Shown here one piece after another: positions 42,359 to 51,309 of a stretch of DNA of 64,000 bases. The first letter of the stretch is position 1; every line of letters starts with the position of its first letter. Under the pieces are notes generated by a model that ran no database searches, was not told the DNA's origin, and saw only the letters and a program-made list of their open reading frames with translations. The DNA lies in NCBI GenBank assembly GCA_964608455.1, contig CAZSNM010000004.1, positions 6,605 to 70,604 of the forward strand, written 5' to 3'. The translations under genes were made by a program, and so were the position numbers. Source of the DNA: DTDX01 sp964608455. GTDB lineage: Archaea > Thermoproteota > Bathyarchaeia > 40CM-2-53-6 > DTDX01.

Positions 42359-43058
42359 AATGAAAACTGAAATTCTAGATGTTGATTATACAAATTACAT
42401 TAATATCCTTGGTACTGCGCATTTTACTCAAAGAAGCATTATTGAAGCATATCAAGCTGTAAAAAATACAGGAACAAAAGATTTAGCTATAGAATTGGAT
42501 GAAAAACGTTTTCGTACCCTTAATAGACTTTGCTTTTTCTGTTCAAAAAGCTTTTGCTCCTTTAAATGTGAATTTATTACAGCTGCAGAAGCTTTAGGAA
42601 ATATTGATGCAAACATATGGTTAATCGATATGTCTGAAGAAGACATGTTGTATAGAATCAAGCGGTTAATCCCATCTATTTCTCATTCTGAATTAATATA
42701 TGCATTAACTATGATTAAAGATGAAGAGTTGCCATGGCTTTGGGAAAAAGGTTTTAAAACTGAAGCGCTTAATAGATCAATTAAAAAACTTGAATCGCTC
42801 CGAAAAATATTTCCTCAAATATGGAGAGTTTTAATTGAAGAAAGAAATGCTTTAATGGCTGCAAGATTAGCGAATATAATTTCAAATATGATAGAGCATG
42901 GAGAAAAACCCAATGTTTTAGCTTTAATGGGGGCAGCTCATGTTAATGATGTAAAAAAGTTTTTGAAAAACCCTAAGCTAATCCCAATAACCCTTAAAAG
43001 GCTTGAATTAAATTATTCTCCACCAACTTTAATAAGAAAAATTAAGCTTCAAAATTAA
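42348..43058 (+). CDS. TraB/TIKI-family protein with a Cys cluster
   Basis: 236 residues from GTG 42348; ATG at 42351 or 42360 are alternatives. TraB/PrgY/TIKI hallmarks: ILGTAHFTQRS (GxxH) at 20-30, a conserved Glu in LAIELDE at 49, and the second GxxH in LMGAAHVNDVKKF near the C terminus. TIKI relatives are metalloproteases; PrgY/TraB shuts down a peptide pheromone. Unlike typical archaeal TraB it has no C-terminal membrane domain, and Cys 62, 65, 70 and 74 (CFFCSKSFCSFKC) form a likely metal-binding insertion. Third gene of the operon. Confidence 0.75.
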   Translation: MMVKMKTEILDVDYTNYINILGTAHFTQRSIIEAYQAVKNTGTKDLAIELDEKRFRTLNRLCFFCSKSFCSFKCEFITAAEALGNIDANIWLIDMSEEDMLYRIKRLIPSISHSELIYALTMIKDEELPWLWEKGFKTEALNRSIKKLESLRKIFPQIWRVLIEERNALMAARLANIISNMIEHGEKPNVLALMGAAHVNDVKKFLKNPKLIPITLKRLELNYSPPTLIRKIKLQN

Positions 43059-43750
43059 GTTTTAATAACTACTATTGGAATATAAATTTCTTTTGAATTA
43101 TGTGGAGGATGATCTCCGCAAATTATTATTAAACTTTTTGGTTTACAAGAATTAAAAATACTTACAATATTTTTATTAACTATCTCAACTGTTTTAACGT
43201 TATAACCTAATTTATCTAAAATTCTAAAGTGAGCAATTATTAAATTACATTCTTCATTTAAGGCTTCTAAAGTTTTCTCTTTAACTTCATTATCAAACTC
43301 AATAATGTTTTCTCTATTCTTTATAGGTTTAATCAAGTTTATGCGATTTTTAAAGGTTAATGCTCCTTTCTCCTCCATTATTACAGCTGTTTTAAAGCCT
43401 AAAGTTGAAGCCGCCTCCAGTATAGATTTAAATTTGCTTTTATAAACATCTTCTGTTTGATACACTTTATGGTTTTCAGGTTTTTTCCCAGATAAAATTG
43501 AGGCTATAGCTGGTGTAGTTTTATCAGCATTAATTTTACATTTATATACTTTCTCATTCTTAATAGTTGAATTAAAAAAGTTTAACCAATTAAGATACTG
43601 AGAATAACCTAAGCTATCTATAATTAAAAGAATTATTTTAATGCATTTTTTACCATACTTTACTATTTCAGATATTGGTTTACCATCCGCTTGAAATGGT
43701 ATCTCAAGCATTTCAGCAATTGTTGGAGCTATATCTATTTGCTCTATCAA
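43055..43750 (-). CDS. Alkaline-phosphatase/sulfatase-superfamily metalloenzyme
   Basis: 231 residues from TTG 43750, chosen because AAAGGA lies 9 bases upstream inside the end of the oxidoreductase gene; earlier starts would overlap that gene. Superfamily metal-site segments are IILLIIDSLGYSQYL (first Asp), the nucleophile region KTTPAIASILSGKKPENHKV (Thr), LIIAHFRILDKLGY, and IICGDHPPH. A motif usually found after the catalytic core, IDIAPTIAEMLEIPF, is here at residues 5-19. Substrate unknown. It follows the ferredoxin oxidoreductase genes and may be in that transcript. Confidence 0.68.
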   Translation of the reverse strand: MIEQIDIAPTIAEMLEIPFQADGKPISEIVKYGKKCIKIILLIIDSLGYSQYLNWLNFFNSTIKNEKVYKCKINADKTTPAIASILSGKKPENHKVYQTEDVYKSKFKSILEAASTLGFKTAVIMEEKGALTFKNRINLIKPIKNRENIIEFDNEVKEKTLEALNEECNLIIAHFRILDKLGYNVKTVEIVNKNIVSIFNSCKPKSLIIICGDHPPHNSKEIYIPIVVIKT

Positions 43751-43754
43751 TTGT

Positions 43755-44693
43755 TTAATCCTTTTTAATTTTAACCACATATTTTGAAAATAATATTTTA
43801 AAATCTTCATCAGTTAGTATTGGTCTTCCATCTATAGAAATTGATTGTTTTGCTGGAGGAAAATTTTTATAATTTTGTAATCTTTCTTCAAATCTATCTT
43901 CAAAAGTTGATGCGTAAGGATTTCTATAAAACACTCCTATAGGTATTTTATCATCCGGCTCTATTGCTTTTTTAAATGAGGAAGAAAGCTTTTCATTAAT
44001 TTCACTTAAGTTTTTAACTGTTGGGTCCCATCCATCATCTTCAAGTTTATAAACTTTTTCAGAATAGAATTTAGCTGTATAAATATTATTATATGTTACG
44101 CATGGTTGAAGAACTTCTATAAATGATGCGCCTTTATGAAGTATAGCGGTTTTAATAAGCTCTTTTAAATGCTCAGGTTGCATAGCATAACCTCTAGCTA
44201 CAAATGTATATCCTGAGGCTAAAGCTAAACAAATAGGGTTTAAAGCGTCTTGCAAATTTGGTTTAATTAAAGCTTTTGTTTTTATACCTCGAGGTAAAGT
44301 AGGTGAAGCTTGTCCCTTAGTAAGACCGTAAACTCCGTTATTATGCATAATAACTGTCACATCTATATTTCTCCTTCCTAAAGCTACAAAATGTCCCATA
44401 CCTATACCAAATATGTCTCCATCACCTCCATGAACAACTACTGTAAGTTCAGGATTTGCAAGTTTTATTCCAGTTGCAAAAGGTATTGCTCTTCCATGAA
44501 GAGAATAAACACCGCTTACACTTACAAAATATGGCATTTTACCTGAGCATCCTATTCCTGAAACAACTATTGTTTTTTCAGGCGCAAGATTTAATTCGTT
44601 AAATGCCTTATATAAGGCTAGCAAAATTCCAAAGTTTCCGCAACCAGGGCACCAATCTACCCATATACCGCTTTTATATTTGTTAAGCTCCAT
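43755..44693 (-). CDS. 2-oxoacid:ferredoxin oxidoreductase, beta subunit
   Basis: 312 residues. IWVDWCPGCGNFGILLALYKA with the Fe-S cysteines, GHFVALGRRNIDVTVIMHNNGVYGLTKGQASPT for thiamine diphosphate, and a late Cys in EVLQPCVTYNN. The beta subunit binds thiamine diphosphate and one 4Fe-4S cluster. It overlaps the end of the alpha gene by 11 bases. This two-subunit form is typical of Thermoproteota and acts on pyruvate and 2-oxoglutarate, reducing ferredoxin. Confidence 0.93.
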   Translation of the reverse strand: MELNKYKSGIWVDWCPGCGNFGILLALYKAFNELNLAPEKTIVVSGIGCSGKMPYFVSVSGVYSLHGRAIPFATGIKLANPELTVVVHGGDGDIFGIGMGHFVALGRRNIDVTVIMHNNGVYGLTKGQASPTLPRGIKTKALIKPNLQDALNPICLALASGYTFVARGYAMQPEHLKELIKTAILHKGASFIEVLQPCVTYNNIYTAKFYSEKVYKLEDDGWDPTVKNLSEINEKLSSSFKKAIEPDDKIPIGVFYRNPYASTFEDRFEERLQNYKNFPPAKQSISIDGRPILTDEDFKILFSKYVVKIKKD

Positions 44694-46623
44694 ATGAAAG
44701 CACCACTCTTTCTTCTTTTTCTTTAATTATTTTTTCTATGGCTTGAACAGCCTCATTGAGGTAAATTGGTCTTCCAGTATATTTTACTATGCTTTTTTCT
44801 ATTGATATTCCTGTGTTGAGTTTAATAAGTTTACCAGATTGAGCAAGATAATTATGTTCAATTAATATTTTTTCTCCTTTAGATTCCTCTATTATTGATT
44901 TAACATAGTTTGATGGAAATGGAGAAAACATTTTTAAATGCAGATATGCCCCCTTCAAACCTTTTTCATTAAGTTTTTTAATAGCTTCAAGTGAAACTCC
45001 TTTAGCGAAACCCCACCCTATAAGAATAAATTCAGCATCTTTTGTTCCATAGTATACAGCTCTTTTTTCCTGAGGAATTTCTTTGTTTGCTAACTCAAGT
45101 TTTTCCATTCTTTTTTCATACATAATTTTTCTATTAATAGAGTCTTCAACTGTATGTCCATATTCATCTTTTTCTTCTCCACCATACCACATGACTGCAC
45201 TTCCAAGAAAAGCCCTTGGTGAAATCAATTCTGAAGTATTAAATCTTTTATAATCCTTAGTTTTAAAGGAAAGTTTTCCCCTCTCTATTTTTAAATTTGA
45301 AATTTTAGGAACATTTATCGTAGCTATTGAGTTTGCAAGAAATTTATCCAATAGGTGAATTACTGGAATTTGATATTTTTCAGCTAGATTAAAGGCCTCT
45401 ATTGCATCATAAAAAGCTTCAATATGATCTCCAGAAGCAAGAATAATTCTTGGAAATTCTCCATGAGAAGCAAAGGAAACAAAAAGCAGATCGCTTTGAG
45501 ATCCTCTAGTGGGCTGACCTGTGCTTGGTCCTCCCCTTTGATAATATGTTATCACAATTGGTACATCATTCATACCCGCCCAACCTAATCCTTCAACCAT
45601 TAAGCTAAATCCAGGTCCACTTGTAGCTGTTGCACTTCTAGCACCAGTTAAAGCTGCGCCTATAGCTGAAGCTAAAGCAGCTATTTCATCTTCTGTTTGA
45701 ATAACTATAATTGAACCAATAAGTCTATCGTTAACATTAATTTTTTCAAAAGATTCTATAAAAAAGCTTTCATCAGCTGCCGGGGTTATTGGATAATAGC
45801 TTTGAAACCTTAATCCCCCAACTATTTTACCCATAGCTACAATATCATTACCGCTTGCAACAATAAATTCGCTTTGATTAATTTTAGGTAAATCAAACTC
45901 AATAGGGATATAATGGTTTTTAACGGCTTCCGCTGTATAGTTAGAAATAAACATGTTTTGCTCAATTAAATCAGGTTTATTCATAAACAATCTTTTTAAT
46001 CCAAAATTTACGCTTTCTTCATCAAGTTTTAAAAGTCCTGCTATAGCACCTACAATTATAGCGCTTACATATCTTGCTGCTTGAGAAGCTGAAAGTTTAA
46101 ATTTTTTAGCAGCTTCAGCAAGAATGCTTTGATAGTTAAGAGCAACAGGAGTTACTCCCTTATCTCTTAAATAGCTTATTAAAGAATTTAATGAACCGTC
46201 TAAATTAAGCTTTGCTAAATTCTTAATAAGTCTTTGTTTAAGAGGGGGATCAATACTAGGTATATTTTTTATATGCTCATCTAAAACATTTTCATTATAA
46301 ACTAAATATCCATTTTCATCTAAATCATTAAAATGTGTAAAAATTGTTTCAGCATCTATTGCTCCAATTACTTGAGCTGGATAAGTTAAGGCTAGTGGAA
46401 TTTCTTCTGAAGAAATTTTAAAATGAATATAGCTATGTTTCCCTTTTATATTTGAAAAATATTCCCTATCAGAAATCACACCATAACCTAAATAAGCAAA
46501 TGCTGAAGTTAAAATTTGAGCACTTGAATCTAATCCTGCGCCTTGAGGACCACCAAGTAAAATAGTTAACTCTTTTATAGGTTTATTAATCAGCTGAAGG
46601 CGCCTCCTCAGAAGCAACTTCAT
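44683..46623 (-). CDS. 2-oxoacid:ferredoxin oxidoreductase, fused gamma-alpha subunit
   Basis: 646 residues. The N-terminal gamma domain (LLGGPQGAGLDSSAQIL, about 20-210) is fused to the alpha domain with the YPITPAADES substrate motif near 280 and SGPGFSLMVEGLGWAG. The start is unclear: ATG 46623 overlaps the upstream gene by 38 bases, while a CTG at 46593 has TGAGGAGG 9 bases before it and overlaps the upstream stop by only 8 bases. It pairs with the beta gene to form the enzyme that oxidises 2-oxoacids to acyl-CoA with ferredoxin. Confidence 0.92.
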   Translation of the reverse strand: MKLLLRRRLQLINKPIKELTILLGGPQGAGLDSSAQILTSAFAYLGYGVISDREYFSNIKGKHSYIHFKISSEEIPLALTYPAQVIGAIDAETIFTHFNDLDENGYLVYNENVLDEHIKNIPSIDPPLKQRLIKNLAKLNLDGSLNSLISYLRDKGVTPVALNYQSILAEAAKKFKLSASQAARYVSAIIVGAIAGLLKLDEESVNFGLKRLFMNKPDLIEQNMFISNYTAEAVKNHYIPIEFDLPKINQSEFIVASGNDIVAMGKIVGGLRFQSYYPITPAADESFFIESFEKINVNDRLIGSIIVIQTEDEIAALASAIGAALTGARSATATSGPGFSLMVEGLGWAGMNDVPIVITYYQRGGPSTGQPTRGSQSDLLFVSFASHGEFPRIILASGDHIEAFYDAIEAFNLAEKYQIPVIHLLDKFLANSIATINVPKISNLKIERGKLSFKTKDYKRFNTSELISPRAFLGSAVMWYGGEEKDEYGHTVEDSINRKIMYEKRMEKLELANKEIPQEKRAVYYGTKDAEFILIGWGFAKGVSLEAIKKLNEKGLKGAYLHLKMFSPFPSNYVKSIIEESKGEKILIEHNYLAQSGKLIKLNTGISIEKSIVKYTGRPIYLNEAVQAIEKIIKEKEERVVLSYGA

Positions 46624-46915
46624 CGCTTAAAAAATCTAAACCAATTTGATCCATTAAATGGTTTTTAAGCTCTTCAAGAGAGTATATCGGTTTTTTGCAA
46701 GTTAAACAATATAACCAACCCTTTTTAAGAAAAATTTTTTCTAACTCTCTTAAATTAACTTTTTTAAAGCTTTCGCAAGGTTTATCGCTGTATGAAACTG
46801 TAAGTAAATCTTTTTTGGTACATAAGCCTAAATAGCCATAAACATCGTGCGCTAAGAAATAAATGCATTTTTTGCAAAAATCTTCCTTACCTATTTTCAA
46901 CTTTCTCCCCTCCAT
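46586..46915 (-). CDS. Cys-rich small protein ahead of the oxidoreductase genes
   Basis: 109 residues. Two cysteine groups: CKKCIYFLAHDVYGYLGLC followed by CESF in the N-terminal half, and YCLTCKKPIYSLEELKNHL (Cx2C...H) in the C-terminal half. This suggests one Fe-S or zinc site plus a zinc-finger-like site. I do not know the family. It is the first gene of the oxidoreductase unit, overlapping the next gene by 8-38 bases, so an accessory role for that enzyme is likely but unproven. Confidence 0.7.
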   Translation of the reverse strand: MEGRKLKIGKEDFCKKCIYFLAHDVYGYLGLCTKKDLLTVSYSDKPCESFKKVNLRELEKIFLKKGWLYCLTCKKPIYSLEELKNHLMDQIGLDFLSDEVASEEAPSAD

Positions 46916-47033
46916 TGTTATGCTTATTTTATTTCTTTAAATTTAAACTTTTAATTTTTTTAGAAAAAATAAATTAATTTGCATCATTAAGTTTATTAAG
47001 ATTTAAATTCCTTTAATTTTTGAGGTTTAAAAC

Positions 47034-47654
47034 TTGTCAAATTTACTTTTATTTTTACTATCTGTAATTGCAATATCTTTATCTGGTGTTATGACACCAG
47101 GTCCAATGTTTGCTGTTACTGTTACTAAAGGAAAATTTGATGAAAATGCAGGTTTATACATTGCTTTAGGGCATGGGATTATTGAAATTCCATTAATTGT
47201 GTTAATCTATTTTGGTTTCTCTCAATTTTTCACTTATGAATTGATTAAAAAATTAATTGGTTTTATTGGAGGTATGATGCTTCTTTACATGGGTTATTCA
47301 ATGTTTAAAACTCGGAAACACGTAAAGGAAAAAATTTTAAGTTTTAATTATAACTCTTTAATTGCGGGGGCTGTGGCTACAGGAGCGAATCCTTATTTTC
47401 TTCTTTGGTGGGCTACAATTGGTGCAGCTTTAGTTTTTAACGCAACAAACTATGGTTTATTTGGTTTAATTATTTTTGCATTAACTCATTGGATGTGCGA
47501 TTTAACTTGGGATTTACTAATTTCAAAAATTGTTTATAAATCTAAGCGGTTTTGCAACGAAAAAATTTATGAGGTAATCTTTACATTTTGTGCTTTAATT
47601 CTTTTCAGTTTTGGTTTATGGTTTATAATAAGCTCCCTAAACATTGTCATTTAA
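47034..47654 (+). CDS. LysE family amino-acid exporter
   Basis: 206 residues with about six membrane helices. The family motif SGVMTPGPMFAVTVTKGK near the N terminus and ATGANPYFLLWWATIG are characteristic. LysE/RhtB proteins export basic or other amino acids. TTG start with a TGAGG element near 47020. It stands alone between the divergent oxidoreductase unit and the dehydrogenase operon, with 261 A/T-rich bases after it. Confidence 0.85.
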   Translation: MSNLLLFLLSVIAISLSGVMTPGPMFAVTVTKGKFDENAGLYIALGHGIIEIPLIVLIYFGFSQFFTYELIKKLIGFIGGMMLLYMGYSMFKTRKHVKEKILSFNYNSLIAGAVATGANPYFLLWWATIGAALVFNATNYGLFGLIIFALTHWMCDLTWDLLISKIVYKSKRFCNEKIYEVIFTFCALILFSFGLWFIISSLNIVI

Positions 47655-47915
47655 AACAATAACTTTTATGTTATTTTTCTACTTTTAGAATGATTTATGG
47701 TTTAAACATAACCTTAAAAAAGATTTTTAATTGTTGTATGCTCTTTTTCAATTTCAATAAAAGAAATTTTAAGAAAATTCTATTTTCTATTGTTTTAATT
47801 TTTAATTATCATTAAAATGCTTGATTTTCTCTAAATTGTATGAGTAAAATGATAATGGAAAAACCTTAAAAAATCAAATTAATAAAAAACAATGTGATAA
47901 AATGGAGGAAAGAAA

Positions 47916-48923
47916 ATGATTAAGGAAATAATTGTATCGCCTAAAGATTATCTAAAGCTTGGTTTAAGCAAAGTTAAACTTGTTTGGATGCTTAAAAAAA
48001 TGATGGAAATAAGGTTTTTTGAAGAGAAGGTTGAAGAGCTTTATTTAATGAAGGGTTTAATAACTGGGCCTGCGCATTTATATTTTGGTGAAGAAGCTGT
48101 AGCTGTTGGAGTTTGTTCAGCTTTAGAAAATGGGGATTTAATAATAAGCAATCATAGAGGGCATGGTCATGCATTAGCTAAAGGTATACCGATGAAAGAA
48201 GTTATGGCTGAATTATTTGGTAAAGCTTCAGGAACATGCAAAGGTTTAGGCGGTTCAATGCATGTTGCTATATCGCCTGAAAGAGGAAGCCTTTTCGCTT
48301 CAGCTATAGTTGGAAGCGGAATTCCAATAGCTGTAGGCGTAGCTTTAGCTTTTAAATATGAAAAATCCGACAGGATTGTAGTAACGTTTTTTGGAGATGG
48401 CGCAGTTAATACTGGAGCTTTTCATGAAGGTGTAAACCTTGCAGCTATATGGAAGCTTCCTGTAATACTTGTTTGCGAAAACAACATGTATGCTATAGGG
48501 ATGAAAGCTGAAAAGGCTGTAGCCTTAAAAAATCTTGCTGAAAGAGCTTTAGGTTATGGTATATCAGGCTTGATTGTTAATGGAAACGATCCGGTAGCTG
48601 TTTGGTTAGCAACTAAAGAAGCTATTGAAAAAGCTAGAAAAGGTGAAGGTCCAACATTTCTCGAATGTAAAACTTATAGGCTTAAAGGTCATGGAATTTA
48701 TGATCAAGCTAAGTATAGACCAAAAGAAGAGGTTGAAGCTTGGCTTAAAAAAGACCCAATTATTAACTTTAAGAAGAATCTTATTGAGCTTAATGTTTTA
48801 TCTGAATCTGATATTCAAGCCTTAGAAAATGAAATAAAACGTGAATTAGAGGAAGCTGTTGATTTCGCTCAAAAAAGTCCAATTCTTCCATTTGAAGAAT
48901 TAAAAAACTATGTTTATGCTTAA
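47916..48923 (+). CDS. 2-oxoacid dehydrogenase complex E1 alpha (pyruvate dehydrogenase type)
   Basis: 335 residues. Thiamine diphosphate/Mg motif GDGAVNTGAFHEGVNLAAIWKLP...CENN, RGHGHALAKG, and KGLGGSMHV are conserved. E1 decarboxylates the 2-oxoacid and passes the acyl group to E2 lipoate. Which substrate (pyruvate, branched-chain or acetoin) cannot be read safely; acetoin-dehydrogenase-like sequence is possible. ATG with GGAGG upstream. First gene of an E1alpha-E1beta-E2 operon. Confidence 0.88.
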   Translation: MIKEIIVSPKDYLKLGLSKVKLVWMLKKMMEIRFFEEKVEELYLMKGLITGPAHLYFGEEAVAVGVCSALENGDLIISNHRGHGHALAKGIPMKEVMAELFGKASGTCKGLGGSMHVAISPERGSLFASAIVGSGIPIAVGVALAFKYEKSDRIVVTFFGDGAVNTGAFHEGVNLAAIWKLPVILVCENNMYAIGMKAEKAVALKNLAERALGYGISGLIVNGNDPVAVWLATKEAIEKARKGEGPTFLECKTYRLKGHGIYDQAKYRPKEEVEAWLKKDPIINFKKNLIELNVLSESDIQALENEIKRELEEAVDFAQKSPILPFEELKNYVYA

Positions 48924-48953
48924 CAGCATAAAAAAAGGAGGGAAAAGAAAACC

Positions 48954-49931
48954 TTGAGAGAATTAACTTATGCTGAAGCCATAAGAGAAGCTTTAAGAAA
49001 CGCGTTAATTAAAAATCCTAAGGTTTTTCTTATAGGTGAAGATATAGGAGCTTATGGTGGAGCCTTTAAAATTACTAATGGCTTTCTTGAAGAGTTTGGT
49101 CCTGAAAGAGTTAGAGATACCCCAATATCTGAAGCAGCTATTGTTGGAGCAGCTATAGGTGCAGCTTTAATGGGTTTAAAACCAATAGCCGAAATAATGT
49201 ATATGGATTTTATCCCTATTTGTTTGGAGCAGCTAGCTAATCAAGCTGCAAAAATAAGGTTTATGAGCGGGGGAAAACTTAAAGTTCCAATAATTGTTAG
49301 AACTCAATATAGCCTTGGAAGAGCCCATGGAGCACAGCATTCACAGTTTCTTCCAGCTTGGTTCTTTCAAGTTCCAGGTTTAAAAGTAGTACTTCCATCA
49401 ACTCCATATGACGCTAAAGGCTTGCTTAATCAAGCTTTAAAAGAAGAGAACCCAGTGCTTTATATTGAATGCAGCCTTCTTTATAGAGTTAAAGGGCCTG
49501 TTCCAGAAGAAGAATATTCTATACCTTTTGGAAAAGCTGATATAAAAAAAGAGGGGGAAGATGTTACTGTTGTTGCCATTTCAAGAATGGTTCATGAAGC
49601 CTTAGCTGCAGCTAAAACCCTTGAAGAAAATGGTTTAAGTGTTGAAGTAATAGATCCAAGAACAATTCAACCATTGGATATAGAAACAATAGTGAATTCT
49701 GTTAAAAAAACAGGAAGAGTTGTAATTGCTGAGGACGATCATAAAACAGGTGGTATAGGCGCTGAAATAGCAGCTTCAATAATTGAAAATGCCTTTGATT
49801 ATCTTGATGCTCCAATAACTAGGGTAGCTTCACCAGATATACCTATTCCTTTCTCTCCTCAACTTGAACTGGAATATATGCCTAATAAGAATAAATTAAT
49901 TCAAGCCATAAACTCTATTTTTAAAGGTTAA
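48954..49931 (+). CDS. 2-oxoacid dehydrogenase complex E1 beta
   Basis: 325 residues. TYAEAIREALRNAL, GEDIGAYGGAFKITNGF, RDTPISEAAIVGAAIGAAL, and IDPRTIQPLDIETI are family hallmarks. It forms a heterotetramer with E1 alpha. TTG start 30 bases after the alpha stop, behind a GGAGGGAAA run. E2 follows after 19 bases. Confidence 0.9.
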   Translation: MRELTYAEAIREALRNALIKNPKVFLIGEDIGAYGGAFKITNGFLEEFGPERVRDTPISEAAIVGAAIGAALMGLKPIAEIMYMDFIPICLEQLANQAAKIRFMSGGKLKVPIIVRTQYSLGRAHGAQHSQFLPAWFFQVPGLKVVLPSTPYDAKGLLNQALKEENPVLYIECSLLYRVKGPVPEEEYSIPFGKADIKKEGEDVTVVAISRMVHEALAAAKTLEENGLSVEVIDPRTIQPLDIETIVNSVKKTGRVVIAEDDHKTGGIGAEIAASIIENAFDYLDAPITRVASPDIPIPFSPQLELEYMPNKNKLIQAINSIFKG

Positions 49932-49950
49932 ATGTGAGGGAAAGTTAAAA

Positions 49951-51156
49951 ATGCATAAAATTATAATTCCAAGATTTGATCCAGCTATGAAGACTGGAAG
50001 AATAATTAAATGGTTAAAAAGTGAAGGTGAAACTGTAAATAAAGGGGAACCCTTACTTATTGTTGAAGGAGAGAAAACAGTTTTTGAAGTTGAAGCCCCT
50101 GCAAATGGAATTTTAAAGAAAATCCTTTATCAAGCAGGATCTGAAGTTGAAGTTTTAAAGCCCATAGCTTTAATTGGCGAGGCTAATGAACCTATTCCCC
50201 AAGAATTAATAGAAGAAATTGAAGAGAAAGTTAAATCTGAAATTAAAGCTGAAATAATTGAGAAACCTAAAATTGAAAAACCCTTCATAAAAACTGTTGA
50301 ACGCGTTAAAGCTAGTCCATTAGCTAAAAAATTAGCTGAAGAATATGGAATAAACATAGAGGAAATTAAGGGAACTGGACCTGGCGGAAGAATAACTAAA
50401 GAAGATGTTTTAAACGCAATTAAAAAAGCTTCTTTAAAGCCTACCTTCGCTGAAGCTTCTATATCTGGTTTAAAACCTATTCCCATAGCCAAAACAATTC
50501 CCTTATCCAGAATAAGAAAAACCATAGCGGAAAGATTGGTTTACAGCCTTCATAAAGCAGCTTCAACAACAATAATTACATCGGTTAATTTAGAAAACCT
50601 TCTTAAATATAGGGAAGAAATTAAATCTTCTTTAAGCGAAGTTTCTTTAACCGCCTTTATAGTTAAAGCTACAGCTAAAGCTTTGGAAGCCCACCCAATA
50701 TTTAATTCAACTTTAAATGAAGAAGAAATTAAAATTTTTGAGGATATAAATATAGCTTTAGCAATTCATACTGAAGATGGATTAGTCACACCAGTTATTA
50801 AAAATGCAAATAAAAAATCCATAATTGAAATTTCAAATGAAATTAAAGAGCTTACAAATAAAGCTTTTCAACGTAAATTATCAATTGATGAACTTACAGG
50901 CGGAACATTTACAATTACAAATTTAGGAGCTTACGATGTTGAATTGTTTATTCCAATAATTAATCCTCCTCAAACAGGAATATTAGGGGTTGGAAAAATA
51001 GAGAAAAAACCTATAGTAATAAATGATCAAATATTAATCAAACCAACAGTAGCTTTAACATTGGTTTTTGATCATAGAGTGGTTGATGGAGTTCCAGCTG
51101 TAAAATTTCTTCAGGAAATAAAACATTTTCTTGAAGATCCAAAAGAACTTAATTAA
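49951..51156 (+). CDS. 2-oxoacid dehydrogenase complex E2 (lipoyl acyltransferase)
   Basis: 401 residues in three parts. The lipoyl domain (1-80) has GEKTVFEVEAP, the modified lysine being K42. The peripheral subunit-binding domain near 120-155 reads ASPLAKKLAEEYGINIEEI and GTGPGGRITKEDV. The catalytic domain ends with VFDHRVVDGVPAVKFL carrying the active His and Asp. ATG start. No E3 or lipoate ligase gene follows here, so those parts must be encoded elsewhere if the complex works. Confidence 0.92.
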   Translation: MHKIIIPRFDPAMKTGRIIKWLKSEGETVNKGEPLLIVEGEKTVFEVEAPANGILKKILYQAGSEVEVLKPIALIGEANEPIPQELIEEIEEKVKSEIKAEIIEKPKIEKPFIKTVERVKASPLAKKLAEEYGINIEEIKGTGPGGRITKEDVLNAIKKASLKPTFAEASISGLKPIPIAKTIPLSRIRKTIAERLVYSLHKAASTTIITSVNLENLLKYREEIKSSLSEVSLTAFIVKATAKALEAHPIFNSTLNEEEIKIFEDINIALAIHTEDGLVTPVIKNANKKSIIEISNEIKELTNKAFQRKLSIDELTGGTFTITNLGAYDVELFIPIINPPQTGILGVGKIEKKPIVINDQILIKPTVALTLVFDHRVVDGVPAVKFLQEIKHFLEDPKELN

Positions 51157-51309
51157 TTTTTTAAAATAATGATGTTTTTCATACTAGATTATTGATGGGA
51201 TAATTTTAAAATTAAATTATAATACTTATAATAACTTTTAAAACTTACTATAGCAACGTAAGCTTTAAATTTTTAAAATGTTATTTAATCAATTGAATGG
51301 TGATAAAAC

